Assembly: GCF_015182315.1 (NCBI RefSeq)
Contig: NZ_PRDL01000001.1
Span: 1,364,001 to 1,428,000 of the forward strand
Reading direction: 5' to 3'
Length of the DNA stretch: 64,000 bases
Source of the DNA: Cellvibrio polysaccharolyticus
GTDB lineage: Bacteria; Pseudomonadota; Gammaproteobacteria; Pseudomonadales; Cellvibrionaceae
Positions 1-7,956 of this stretch are shown here, piece after piece. The position numbers were made by a program, and so were the translations under genes. The notes under the pieces are model-generated. The model made no database searches and was not told the origin of the DNA. It saw nothing but the letters and a program-made list of their open reading frames with translations. How positions within the stretch are numbered: position 1 is the first letter of the stretch; each line of letters begins with the position of its first letter.

Positions 1-156
1 GAGCTGGAAAGTACCCAGCAGCGGTTGTGGAGCCCGATGGTATTAAATGGCAGTGGCTTCGGTTTTCTGCCTAATCACTCGCTGGTAATGGCTTCTTATA
101 TTTCCCGCGCCAATGCCGCCATCATCGACCTGCGTCGTTTGCTCAATCAGGGTTAA
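1..156 (+). CDS. DUF2333 family protein, C-terminal end (partial)
   Basis: Frame 1 is open from the window edge to a TAA at 154-156 and gives the last 51 residues of a protein. The tail contains WSPMVLNGSGFGF, HSLVMASYISRANAA and IIDLRRLL, which I recognise from memory as the conserved C-terminus of the DUF2333 family of gammaproteobacterial inner-membrane-anchored proteins of unknown role. The rest of the gene lies upstream of the window, so the start, length and membrane anchor cannot be judged. The stop is followed by a long non-coding stretch. No function is claimed. Confidence 0.7.
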   Translation, partial: ELESTQQRLWSPMVLNGSGFGFLPNHSLVMASYISRANAAIIDLRRLLNQG

Positions 157-221
157 CCCTTGAGGGTGGGCAGGTCGATTCGCCGGTAAACGTTCAGCAG
201 GTTTTGGGTGTTCAGGAAAAT

Positions 222-250
222 TTGACAGCGCTGTCAGGATTAATTACAGT
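222..250 (+). promoter_or_regulatory. Candidate sigma-70 promoter with overlapping 14-bp palindromic operator
   Basis: A consensus -35 TTGACA (222-227) is followed after 17 bases by TACAGT (245-250), a 4/6 match to the -10. The -35 and spacer hold a perfect palindrome, TGACAGCGCTGTCA (223-236). The shape, a CG-centred palindrome over the -35, matches the LacI-family-type operator before nagK at 54376 and differs from it only at two symmetric positions. No protein gene follows within 500 bases in this direction, so the transcript could be a leader or a small RNA. Confidence 0.5.
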
Positions 251-256
251 GATGGC

Positions 257-271
257 TGTAACCGTGTTACA
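257..271. promoter_or_regulatory. Palindromic candidate operator TGTAAC-N3-GTTACA
   Basis: Two 6-base arms, TGTAAC (257-262) and GTTACA (266-271), surround CGT just downstream of the promoter-like site at 222-250. A further half-like GGTTACA lies about 20 bases on. The position at or just after the expected start of transcription suits a repressor site. The binding protein is not recognised. Confidence 0.35.
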
Positions 272-400
272 CGATTTATTTTTAATCATGAGTATCGGTT
301 ACATCGGTTTTTTCAAAACTTTTGATAAATGAACATTGTTTATTTTTTGAAAGCTGGCATTATCAGGTCGTAATTGTTTCGTACTTGCCGGTCAATCTGG

Positions 401-513
401 TATAGTCACAAGCACCTGGCGCGCTGGAAGCGCCTGAACAGTCTCTCACCGTCGATGTCTGGTTGATGCATCGACGTCTCCCTCTGCCCTCTACACTTGT
501 AGAGGGCTTTTTT
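401..513 (+). ncRNA. Candidate small RNA or structured leader (about 100 nt)
   Basis: A good -10 (TATAGT, 401-406) without a clear -35 is followed by three consecutive hairpins. The first is GGCGC/GCGCC with a loop containing CTGGAA. The second is CGTCGATG/CATCGACG. The third is GCCCTCTAC/GTAGAGGGC (486-507), followed by TTTTTT (508-513), a classical intrinsic terminator. No open reading frame in this stretch has a ribosome site. The arrangement of promoter, hairpins and terminator inside a 595-base gap fits an independent sRNA of about 100 nt. It is not recognised as a known Rfam family. The GGA in the first loop could be a CsrA/RsmA contact, but a single one is weak. Confidence 0.5.
486..513 (+). 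terminator. Intrinsic terminator of the candidate sRNA
   Basis: A 9-bp GC-rich stem (GCCCTCTAC/GTAGAGGGC) with a 4-base loop is followed directly by six T residues. It lies 240 bases before serC, so it ends an upstream transcript rather than serving serC. Confidence 0.8.
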
Positions 514-609
514 ATTTCTGGCATATGATTCCTCTGTAACCGTTTTCATGGTGTTTTTTTGCAGGGCTCTGATATGCATTATTTCGTCGTCTGAAGCCCA
601 TTCTGCTCC

Positions 610-638
610 TAGGTTATTTGCCCCCAAGCTGGCATAAT
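610..638 (+). promoter_or_regulatory. Possible serC promoter
   Basis: CATAAT (633-638) is a 5/6 match to the -10 and is followed by the GC-rich discriminator-like CACGCCCCC. The -35 (TAGGTT, 610-615, 17-base spacing) is poor. It would give a leader of about 105 bases before serC. The rest of 514-751 shows nothing else I can support. Confidence 0.3.
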
Positions 639-751
639 CACGCCCCCATCCCTTGCCGGGTCACCCTGTTGTCTGGCTTTCCCGGTAAATCGCAAGGCGC
701 CCGAAATATTGGCGGGTGCTCAATTGTTGAGTTCGTACACCGAGGATTAAC

Positions 752-1867
752 ATGCAACCACAGGTAAAACCCCGCAATCCCCATTTCTCTTCCGGTCCAT
801 GCAGCAAGCGTCCGGGATACGACGTTAATAGTCTGGATATCTCCACACTGGGTCGCTCACACCGTTCAACAATTGGCAAAGCGGCTTTGCAACGTGCTTG
901 TGAAGATACAGCCGAGTTGTTGGGATTGCCTGCGGGTTACCGTGTTGGTGTTGTGCCGGGTTCCGATACCGGTGCCGTAGAAATGGCCATGTGGTCTTTG
1001 CTGGGCGCACGTGGTGTGGACATTCTGCAGTGGGAATCCTTTGGTAAAGGTTGGTTGAGTGACGCCACCAAAGAGTTGAAGCTGCAAGTTAACGCGCACG
1101 AAGCCGACTATGGCGTGCTGCCGGATTTGGCCAAAGTCAATTTTGACAACGACGTTATTTTTACCTGGAACGGCACCACCTCCGGTGTAAAAGTGCCCAA
1201 TGGCGACTGGATTCCGGATGATCGTGCCGGTCTGACCATTTGTGATGCCACCTCGTCGGTTTTCGCCATGGAAATGCCGTGGGAAAAACTGGACGTAATC
1301 ACCTACAGCTGGCAGAAAGTGCTGGGCGGTGAAGGTGCCCACGGTATGCTGATTCTCAGCCCGCGCGCTGTTGAGCGCCTGGAATCCTGGAAACCGGCCT
1401 GGCCGATGCCAAAGCTGTTCCGCATGACCAGCAATGGCAAATTGAATGAAGGCATTTTCAAAGGCGACACCATCAATACGCCGTCCATGCTGGCCGTAGC
1501 CGATTACCTGGATGCGCTGGATTGGGTGCGTGCCATTGGTGGTGTGGCAGAAACGATCAAGCGCTCCAATGCCAACCTGGCGGTTCTGGCCGGTTTTGTT
1601 GCAGCCCACGATTGGATTGATTTCCTCGCGCAAACGCCGGAAACCCTCTCCAACACCAGCGTCTGTTTAACCCTGAAAGCAACGCCTGACCAGGTTAAGG
1701 CGATGATCAAATTGCTGGATAAGGAAGGTGTTGCTTATGACATCGGTTCTTACCGCGATGCACCTCCGGGCCTGCGTATCTGGTGTGGCGCAACCGTTGG
1801 CGAGCAGGATCTGAAAGATCTGCTGCCATGGTTGGAGTGGGCTTATAAGGAAGTGGTACCGGCGTAA
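752..1867 (+). CDS. serC: Phosphoserine aminotransferase, Methanosarcina/alphaproteobacterial type
   Basis: This 371-residue PLP enzyme converts 3-phosphohydroxypyruvate and glutamate to phosphoserine in serine synthesis. The N-terminal block NPHFSSGPCSKRPGY, the GRSHRS motif and VPGSDTGAVEMAMW are those of the SerC subfamily first described in Methanosarcina and found in alphaproteobacteria. They are not those of the enteric SerC. The PLP lysine lies in TYSWQKVLGGEGAHG (about residue 190). The ATG has GAGGA seven bases upstream. serA follows after about 65 bases, so two consecutive steps of the pathway are paired. The SerC subtype is the notable point. Confidence 0.93.
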   Translation: MQPQVKPRNPHFSSGPCSKRPGYDVNSLDISTLGRSHRSTIGKAALQRACEDTAELLGLPAGYRVGVVPGSDTGAVEMAMWSLLGARGVDILQWESFGKGWLSDATKELKLQVNAHEADYGVLPDLAKVNFDNDVIFTWNGTTSGVKVPNGDWIPDDRAGLTICDATSSVFAMEMPWEKLDVITYSWQKVLGGEGAHGMLILSPRAVERLESWKPAWPMPKLFRMTSNGKLNEGIFKGDTINTPSMLAVADYLDALDWVRAIGGVAETIKRSNANLAVLAGFVAAHDWIDFLAQTPETLSNTSVCLTLKATPDQVKAMIKLLDKEGVAYDIGSYRDAPPGLRIWCGATVGEQDLKDLLPWLEWAYKEVVPA

Positions 1868-1932
1868 TTACCTTCAGGAGGCGGGTGCATTGCATCCGCC
1901 TCGTCAGAACCGAGTGATGAAAGGGTGTGTGC

Positions 1933-3108
1933 ATGTTCAGGATCAAAACCTACAACCAGATTTCTGTAAAAGGTCTCAACCGTTTTCCGCGCGAAAATTA
2001 TGAAGTTGCCAGTGATATCGGCCAGCCTGATGCCTATATGCTGCGCAGCCACAAACTCCACGACGAAGCGCTGCCTGCCACCGTAAAAGCAGTGGCCCGT
2101 GCCGGTGCCGGTGTTAACAACGTGCCCGTTGCCGATTACACCCGCAAAGGCGTGGTGGTTTTCAACGCGCCGGGTGCTAACGCCAATGCGGTAAAAGAAT
2201 TGGTACTGGCTGGCATGCTGTTGGGCTCGCGCGGTATTTTGCCGGGTATGCGCTACGTGCAAGGCCTGACCGACATGACCGATGCCGAGGAAATGTCCAA
2301 ACTGCTTGAGAAAGAAAAATCCCGTTTTGCTGGCAATGAAGTGCTGGGTAAAACCCTGGGTGTGGTCGGTCTTGGTGCCATCGGGTCAATGATTGCAGAA
2401 ACGGCGCTGGCTCTGGGTATGAAAGTGGTCGGCTTTGACCCGGCGTTGTCGGTAGAAGCGGCATGGCGTTTGCCCAATCAGGTGTCCCGCATGGAAAACC
2501 TGCAAGCGTTGTTGGCACGTTCCGACTTTATTACGCTGCATGTGCCGGCTATTGATGCAACCCGCCATTTGATTAACGGCGAATCCCTGAAAAGCGTGAA
2601 GAAAGGTGCGGTACTGCTTAACTTCGCCCGTGAAGCCATTGTTGATGCGACTGCCGTTGTTGCCAGCCTTGATGCCGGTCAGCTGGGCAAGTACATCTGT
2701 GACTTCCCGGAGCCGCAGTTACTCAATCGCGATGACGTTTACGCGATGCCGCATATCGGTGCCAGCACCGAAGAAGCTGAAGAAAACTGTGCGATTATGG
2801 TAGCCGACCAGCTGGTGGATTACCTGGAAAATGGCAATGTGCTCAACTCGGTAAACTTCCCTACAGTTTCTCTGGATCGTTCGTCAGGTACCGTTGCCCG
2901 TATTACTTTCTCCAACGATAACGTCTCCGGTGTGCTTGGCCATGTATTGTCTGTTCTGGCCGACAATCAGGTTAACGTCATTGATATGGTGAACAAGAGC
3001 CGTGGTGAAACTGCTTACAGCATTATTGATGTGGCAGTGGCGCCTTCGGCAGCGGTTATCGAAGCCATTACCGCCGTTGATCACGTGATCAGCGTACGCG
3101 TTATCTGA
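1933..3108 (+). CDS. serA: D-3-phosphoglycerate dehydrogenase
   Basis: This NAD-dependent enzyme catalyses the first step of serine synthesis. The 391-residue protein has an N-terminal substrate domain, a Rossmann segment with GVVGLGAIGSM (about residues 140-150), the catalytic His in MPHIGASTEEAEEN, and a C-terminal ACT domain (about 315-391; GVLGHVLSVLADNQVNVIDM) that usually binds serine for feedback inhibition. ATG 1933 is preferred over the in-frame GTG at 1927 because AAAGGG sits 7 bases before it. It follows serC and is separated by two bases from the NIF3-like gene, so the three are probably co-transcribed. The short single-ACT form matches the type usually linked to this SerC subfamily. 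Confidence 0.93.
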   Translation: MFRIKTYNQISVKGLNRFPRENYEVASDIGQPDAYMLRSHKLHDEALPATVKAVARAGAGVNNVPVADYTRKGVVVFNAPGANANAVKELVLAGMLLGSRGILPGMRYVQGLTDMTDAEEMSKLLEKEKSRFAGNEVLGKTLGVVGLGAIGSMIAETALALGMKVVGFDPALSVEAAWRLPNQVSRMENLQALLARSDFITLHVPAIDATRHLINGESLKSVKKGAVLLNFAREAIVDATAVVASLDAGQLGKYICDFPEPQLLNRDDVYAMPHIGASTEEAEENCAIMVADQLVDYLENGNVLNSVNFPTVSLDRSSGTVARITFSNDNVSGVLGHVLSVLADNQVNVIDMVNKSRGETAYSIIDVAVAPSAAVIEAITAVDHVISVRVI

Positions 3109-3110
3109 TT

Positions 3111-3443
3111 ATGTTCAAATTGGTGTTCTTTGTACCGGACTCCCATCTGGAAGCCGTCAAGGACGCCGTGTTTGCCGCAGGAGCGGGGCGTATAGGCGAC
3201 TATAGCCGCTGCTGCTGGCAAACCGCCGGCGAGGGGCAATTTTGCCCTTTGCCCGGCAGTCAGCCCTTTATTGGTCAACAAGGCTCGCTGGAACGGGTTG
3301 CCGAATACCGCGTAGAAATGGTTTGTGACGATGTTCATATTACGGCAGTCGTAAGCGCGTTAAAGCAGGCGCATCCTTATGAAGAGCCCGCTTTTGATGT
3401 GTGGCGCCTCGCCGCCCCGGAAGATTATGTGCTAAGGTTGTAA
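3111..3443 (+). CDS. NIF3-like / YqfO-type small protein
   Basis: This 110-residue protein has the CutA/PII-like fold signature of the YqfO insert in NIF3 proteins: KLVFFVPDSHLEAVKDAVFAAGAG at the start, GRIGDYSRC, and the C-terminal AHPYEEPAFDVW. Stand-alone copies of this domain are common in gammaproteobacteria and have no assigned reaction. It starts two bases after the serA stop, so translation is probably coupled, but the link with serine synthesis is only positional. Confidence 0.8.
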   Translation: MFKLVFFVPDSHLEAVKDAVFAAGAGRIGDYSRCCWQTAGEGQFCPLPGSQPFIGQQGSLERVAEYRVEMVCDDVHITAVVSALKQAHPYEEPAFDVWRLAAPEDYVLRL

Positions 3444-3471
3444 GAGTTTTTCAGCCTTGGCAGTGCAGCTC

Positions 3472-4053
3472 ATGACCCAACAATGGCAGCGGCTAAAATC
3501 CAGACTTCTCGACCACTCGCTTTCTCCTCCTGGTCAATATCCCCGCCAGGCCTCTGTGCTGGCGTTATTCACCCGGCAGCCCGAACCTTCTCTGCTTTTT
3601 ACCCTGCGTTCGCGTCATCTCACCAGCCATGCTGGCGAAGTTTCTTTTCCTGGTGGTAAATGGGAGCCGGGTGATCTTACCTTGCGAGATACCGCGCTGC
3701 GTGAAACCCGCGAAGAAATCGGCCTCGCCGCTGAATGCATCACCTTGCTGGGCGCTTGCAAACCGCGAGCAACCCGGGCTGGCGTTATCGTTACCCCTTT
3801 TGTGGGGTTGATTGATCACGCTAACGATCTGTGCCCTTGCCCTTATGAGCTGGATGCTATTTTTCAGGTGCCGCTGGTGGAATTTCACCGCGGCATTCAG
3901 GTGCGCATTGACAGTATTCCCCGCGGCAATCGTGTTTATCAGGTACCTGCCTATCAATATCAAAGCTATGAAATCTGGGGCTTCACGGCGTCACTTACCT
4001 GTGAACTGCTAGCCATGTTGCAGGCTCAGCCTGCCTCCAGCGAAATGGTTTGA
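3472..4053 (+). CDS. NUDIX hydrolase, CoA pyrophosphatase-like
   Basis: The NUDIX box is intact at about residues 60-85 (GGKWEPGD followed by ALRETREEIGL). The spacing between the glycine pair and the REtxEExGl part is that of the CoA-diphosphatase (NudL/PCD1) group, which cleaves CoA to 4'-phosphopantetheine and 3',5'-ADP. The SHAGEVSFPGGK stretch before it supports this. About 193 residues are read from ATG 3472. An in-frame TTG at 3457 would add five residues and has no better ribosome site. The gene starts 28 bases after the preceding stop, on the same strand. Confidence 0.85.
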   Translation: MTQQWQRLKSRLLDHSLSPPGQYPRQASVLALFTRQPEPSLLFTLRSRHLTSHAGEVSFPGGKWEPGDLTLRDTALRETREEIGLAAECITLLGACKPRATRAGVIVTPFVGLIDHANDLCPCPYELDAIFQVPLVEFHRGIQVRIDSIPRGNRVYQVPAYQYQSYEIWGFTASLTCELLAMLQAQPASSEMV

Positions 4054-4101
4054 TACACTTTCTTTAATACTCACATTGGCTTTTATCAGGGAGGCATCGT
4101 T

Positions 4102-4893
4102 ATGCAAAAGGTCTATGGTTTGCTGGCCGGTTTACTACTGGCTGGTTCAGCGCAGGCGGCTATTCAGTCGCAAGTTATTGAATACAAAATTGATGGTGAA
4201 TCCTACACCGGTTATCTGGCTTATGATGATGCCATTACCGGCGAGCGGCCTGGTGTGCTGGTGGTGCACGAATGGTGGGGCCACACCGATTATGTTCGCA
4301 GCCGTGCCGACAAGCTGGCTGAGTTGGGTTACACCGCGCTGGCACTGGATATGTATGGCACTGGCAAGGTGGCCGACCACCCGGATGATGCACTGAAATT
4401 TATGAAGGTTGTTTCAGAAAACCAGCCGCTGGCAGAAAAACGTTTTAATGCCGCCTATGTGTTGTTGCAGGCAGATAACCATGTCGATGCCGAACGTATT
4501 GCGGCCATTGGTTACTGTTTTGGTGGCAGCACGGTACTGAATGTGGCGCGCCAAAACAGCGTTGATCTGGCGGGTGTCGTCAGTTTTCACGGCGGCCTTG
4601 CAACGCAAGCGCCCGCAGAAAAAGGGCGTTTGACAACACCGATCCTGGTGCTCAACGGCGCTGCTGACCCGATGGTACCGCCAGAGCAGGTTGCCGGCTT
4701 TGAAAGCGAAATGAAAAACGCCGGTGCAGATTACCGGCTGGTCAGCTACGAAGGTGCGGTGCACAGTTTTACCAACCCGGGCGCAAACTTGCTGGGTGAG
4801 CGTTTTAATATGCCACTGGCTTATGATGAAGTGGCAGACAAGGATTCCTGGCAGCAAATGCAGGTATTTCTCGAGCGCGTCTTTGGTCAGTAA
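4102..4893 (+). CDS. Dienelactone hydrolase family protein, exported
   Basis: This 263-residue alpha/beta hydrolase starts with a clear signal peptide ending near GSAQA-AIQ. The triad can be placed: Cys nucleophile in GYCFGGS (about 143), Asp in NGAADPMVPP (about 195) and His in GAVHSFTNPGA (about 225). LVVHEWWG is the typical family motif. Dienelactone hydrolases open carboxymethylene-butenolides, but exported family members act on unknown esters, so no substrate is claimed. A good ribosome site, GGGAGG, precedes the ATG. A long perfect hairpin lies just after the stop. Confidence 0.88.
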   Translation: MQKVYGLLAGLLLAGSAQAAIQSQVIEYKIDGESYTGYLAYDDAITGERPGVLVVHEWWGHTDYVRSRADKLAELGYTALALDMYGTGKVADHPDDALKFMKVVSENQPLAEKRFNAAYVLLQADNHVDAERIAAIGYCFGGSTVLNVARQNSVDLAGVVSFHGGLATQAPAEKGRLTTPILVLNGAADPMVPPEQVAGFESEMKNAGADYRLVSYEGAVHSFTNPGANLLGERFNMPLAYDEVADKDSWQQMQVFLERVFGQ

Positions 4894-4898
4894 GGTTT

Positions 4899-4944
4899 GA
4901 TAACATCAGGCGTGTCCTTCGTTTGCGATGCGCCTGATGTTATC
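4899..4944. terminator. 14-bp perfect hairpin after the hydrolase gene
   Basis: The arms GATAACATCAGGCG (4899-4912) and CGCCTGATGTTATC (4931-4944) pair perfectly around an 18-base loop, six bases after the stop codon. No T-run follows, so it is an atypical terminator or a 3'-end stabiliser. The rest of the 4894-5232 gap holds only the candidate fadD promoter. Confidence 0.55.
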
Positions 4945-5055
4945 GGTAGTGTCTATATCAGTGGTTTATTGGGGCGTTAACGCAAAAAAATCAGCGGATT
5001 TGCAACGCTTTTGCCCGCTAGCTGACCGGAATAATGCACTGAAAAAAATAAGATT

Positions 5056-5085
5056 TTGTCTGCGCTTTCGCTCAACTGCTAAACT
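5056..5085 (+). promoter_or_regulatory. Possible fadD promoter
   Basis: TTGTCT (5056-5061) and TAAACT (5080-5085) are separated by 18 bases, about 150 bases before the start codon. A 10-base palindrome TCTGATCAGA (5208-5217) sits next to the ribosome site and could be a repressor contact. It does not match a FadR or PsrA consensus that I can recall. Confidence 0.35.
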
Positions 5086-5232
5086 GAAATCAGACAACTC
5101 ATATCGGGAGCCGTAATTCTCGCCCTTTTTTGTGGGGGCCAGTACAAGCCGGTAGCGGCATCTTTCCGATCAAGCAGCCAATAAAATTTTCACCTTCACA
5201 AATAAAGTCTGATCAGAAAAGGAGTCTGCACT

Positions 5233-6849
5233 ATGTCCCTGGATTACAATCGAACGCTGGTTGATGTCTTTGCGGAATCATTTGGTAAATACACCGATAG
5301 CCCTGCATTTACCTGTATGGGGCAAACCCTGACGTTTGGCGAGCTGGACGAACTCTCTGCCCGTTTTGCCGCCTGGTTGCAACAATCCACATCCTTGAAG
5401 CCCGGTGATCGTATTGCCGTACAGCTGCCCAATGTTTTGCAATACCCGGTGGTTGTGTTCGGTGCGATTCGCGCCGGTTTGGTGGTGGTAAATACCAATC
5501 CGCTGTACACCTCCCACGAATTGAAGCATCAGCTGAGTGACTCGGGCGCAAAAGTGCTGGTGGTGTTGGCCAATATTGCCAAAGCCGCTTCGGAAATTAT
5601 TGATCAAACATCGGTAGAACGGGTGATCGTTACCGAGATTGCTGATTTGCATTCTCCGTTAAAGCGCGTGCTGCTGAATTTTGCGGTTCGCTACATTAAA
5701 AAAATGGTGCCGGAATTTTCTTTTGCGCATCAAATAGCCTTCCGTGACACGCTTAATTATCAGGCTGACAGTTGGAAACGGGTAAATGTAGTACCCGATG
5801 ATGTGGCGGTTTTACAATACACCGGCGGCACCACCGGCGTTGCCAAGGGCGCCATGCTGACGCATCGCAATCTGGTTGCCAATATGTTGCAGGTGAATGA
5901 ACACATGAAAGCGGTGTTCCGGCCCAATCAGCAAACCTACATCGCGCCGCTGCCGCTGTACCATATTTATGCCTTCACGATTCATTGCACATCCGCATTG
6001 TCATTGGGCAATCACAATGTGTTGATCCCCAATCCGCGCGATATCAAAGCATTTGTTGCTACCCTGAAAAAAACACCTTTCACCTGTTTCGTCGGTTTGA
6101 ACACCTTGTTCAACGCCTTGCTGCGCAATGCCGATTTTCGCCAGCTGGATTTCAGCAAGGTAGAGCTGACATCTTCCGGTGGTATGGCCCTGACTGCAGA
6201 AACCGCTAAACAATGGTCGCAACTCACCGGCAGCGCAATCAGTGAAGGCTACGGATTAACCGAAACCTCACCGGTGGTCTGCATTAACCCGCCAGGAAAA
6301 GTGCAGCTGGGCACGGTGGGTACGCCGATGCCGGAAACCGACTGCAAAGTAATTGATGAAAACGGTAAAACCTTGCCAGCGGGTGAGCCCGGGGAATTGT
6401 GTATTCGCGGGCCTCAGGTAATGAAAGGTTACTGGCAGCGCGAAGATGCTACCGCTGAAGTGCTGGATGCCGACGGCTGGTTTAAAAGTGGTGACATTGC
6501 CATCATTCAGGACGACGGGTACATCCGCATTGTTGATCGTAAAAAAGACATGATCAACGTTTCCGGCTTTAAAGTGTTCCCCAACGAAGTTGAAGATGCA
6601 TTGAGCGCTCACCCGGATATCGTTGAGGTGGCGGTGGTTGGTGTGCAGGATGACGATGGCAGTGAAGTGGTTAAAGCGTTTGTGGTCAGTTCCAATCCGG
6701 ATCTCACGGCCAAAGCGGTTCGCGAATTTGCCAAAACGCGTCTCACGCCTTACAAGGTTCCGCATCAGGTGGAATTCCGCAAGGAACTGCCGAAAAGTAA
6801 TGTAGGTAAAGTATTGCGCCGTGAACTGAAAACCCCGGCTAAAAAATAA
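5233..6849 (+). CDS. fadD: Long-chain fatty acid--CoA ligase
   Basis: This 538-residue ANL-family adenylating enzyme activates fatty acids with ATP and CoA at the inner face of the membrane. The AMP-binding P-loop is QYTGGTTGVAKGAM (about 196-209). The A5 motif GYGLTETSP (about 340), the A7 SGDIA and the A8 hinge DRKKDMINVSGFKVFPNEVE (about 437) are all present, as is the C-terminal catalytic lysine in PKSNVGKVLRREL. Length and motif order match FadD. An AAGGAG ribosome site precedes the ATG and an intrinsic terminator follows, so it is probably monocistronic. Confidence 0.92.
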   Translation: MSLDYNRTLVDVFAESFGKYTDSPAFTCMGQTLTFGELDELSARFAAWLQQSTSLKPGDRIAVQLPNVLQYPVVVFGAIRAGLVVVNTNPLYTSHELKHQLSDSGAKVLVVLANIAKAASEIIDQTSVERVIVTEIADLHSPLKRVLLNFAVRYIKKMVPEFSFAHQIAFRDTLNYQADSWKRVNVVPDDVAVLQYTGGTTGVAKGAMLTHRNLVANMLQVNEHMKAVFRPNQQTYIAPLPLYHIYAFTIHCTSALSLGNHNVLIPNPRDIKAFVATLKKTPFTCFVGLNTLFNALLRNADFRQLDFSKVELTSSGGMALTAETAKQWSQLTGSAISEGYGLTETSPVVCINPPGKVQLGTVGTPMPETDCKVIDENGKTLPAGEPGELCIRGPQVMKGYWQREDATAEVLDADGWFKSGDIAIIQDDGYIRIVDRKKDMINVSGFKVFPNEVEDALSAHPDIVEVAVVGVQDDDGSEVVKAFVVSSNPDLTAKAVREFAKTRLTPYKVPHQVEFRKELPKSNVGKVLRRELKTPAKK

Positions 6850-6879
6850 GAGTGATTTACTTGATTCACTACCCTGAAG

Positions 6880-6905
6880 CGGCTACTACAAGTAGCCGTT
6901 TTTTA
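6880..6905 (+). terminator. Intrinsic terminator of fadD
   Basis: The stem CGGCTACT/AGTAGCCG with a 3-base loop is followed by a run of seven T residues, 30 bases after the stop. Confidence 0.85.
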
Positions 6906-7030
6906 TTCAGGATGGATTACCTGTGCTACGGCAATCGCTGGTGATTCCTTCACCGGCCATGTACTCTCAGCAGTCGACGCCATGTGGCGTCAGTTGGAAC
7001 CGAACCTGACAAAATAAATAAGGATTGTCT

Positions 7031-7939
7031 ATGTCTTTTGAGTTTGTGGCCTTGCTGGCCGTATTCGTTGTTATTTTTATCTTTACCGCCGTGAAGAGCG
7101 TGCCGCAGGGACACAATTGGACGGTCGAGCGCTTCGGTAAATTTACCCAATTGTTAACCCCGGGTTTGCACATCATTATCCCCTTTGTCGATGCCATTGG
7201 CCGCAAGGTGATTGTGATGGAGCAGGTGCTGGATATTACCCCGCAAGAAGTGATCAGTGCGGATAACGCCATGGTGACGGCAGACGCTGTGTGCTTTTAT
7301 CAGGTGCTGGATGCCGCCAAAGCCTCCTATGAAGTGAATAACCTCGCCCACGCCATGCAGAACCTGGTGATGACCAACATCCGTGCGGTGGTGGGTTCCA
7401 TGGAGCTGGATGCTATGCTTTCCAATCGTGATGTGATCAATACCAGCCTGCTGATGAAGGTGGATGAAGCCACCTCACCCTGGGGTGTTAAAGTCACTCG
7501 TATCGAGATTCGTGACATCACGCCCCCCCGCGATCTGATTGATGCCATGGCTAACCAAATGAAGGCCGAGCGTGAAAAGCGCGCGCAAATTTTGCGGGCA
7601 GAAGGCGAGCGTGAAGCGGCCATTAAAGTTGCTGAGGGCGAAAAGCGCGCACAAATTCTCAAGGCTGAAGGTCTGCGGGAGTCAGCATTTCTCGAAGCAG
7701 AAGCGCGTGAGCGGGAGGCAGAAGCAGAAGCCCGTGCAACCGAGCTGGTCAGTGAGGCGATTGCCAAAGGCGACCCGCAAGCCATTAATTATTTCGTGGC
7801 ACAAAAGTATGTTGATGCTTTGGGGCAAATCGCCAGCGCCAACAACAGCAAAGTGGTGCTGATGCCACTGGAGGCTTCCAGTGTGATTGGGGCGATTGGT
7901 GGTATCAGTGAATTGATCAAAGCGGCAAAGCAAAACTGA
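7031..7939 (+). CDS. SPFH/Band 7 membrane protein (paraslipin, QmcA-type)
   Basis: This protein of about 302 residues has one N-terminal membrane helix (about residues 2-22), a Band 7 domain starting at VPQGHNWTVERFGKFTQLLTPG, and a long alanine/glutamate/arginine-rich coiled coil (about 175-245) with repeated EKRAQIL..AEGxRE heptads. It ends in a short conserved tail. These proteins oligomerise in the membrane, and E. coli QmcA is linked to FtsH quality control. The ATG at 7031 is chosen over an upstream TTG because AAGGA lies 8 bases before it. An NfeD gene follows after 17 bases, the usual SPFH-NfeD pair. Confidence 0.9.
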   Translation: MSFEFVALLAVFVVIFIFTAVKSVPQGHNWTVERFGKFTQLLTPGLHIIIPFVDAIGRKVIVMEQVLDITPQEVISADNAMVTADAVCFYQVLDAAKASYEVNNLAHAMQNLVMTNIRAVVGSMELDAMLSNRDVINTSLLMKVDEATSPWGVKVTRIEIRDITPPRDLIDAMANQMKAEREKRAQILRAEGEREAAIKVAEGEKRAQILKAEGLRESAFLEAEAREREAEAEARATELVSEAIAKGDPQAINYFVAQKYVDALGQIASANNSKVVLMPLEASSVIGAIGGISELIKAAKQN

Positions 7940-7956
7940 TCGGGTAGGGTTCGCCA

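Noticed and set aside
406..627. 73-codon minus-strand frame over the candidate sRNA
   Set aside because: It has no ribosome site or family marks and runs through a perfect terminator hairpin.
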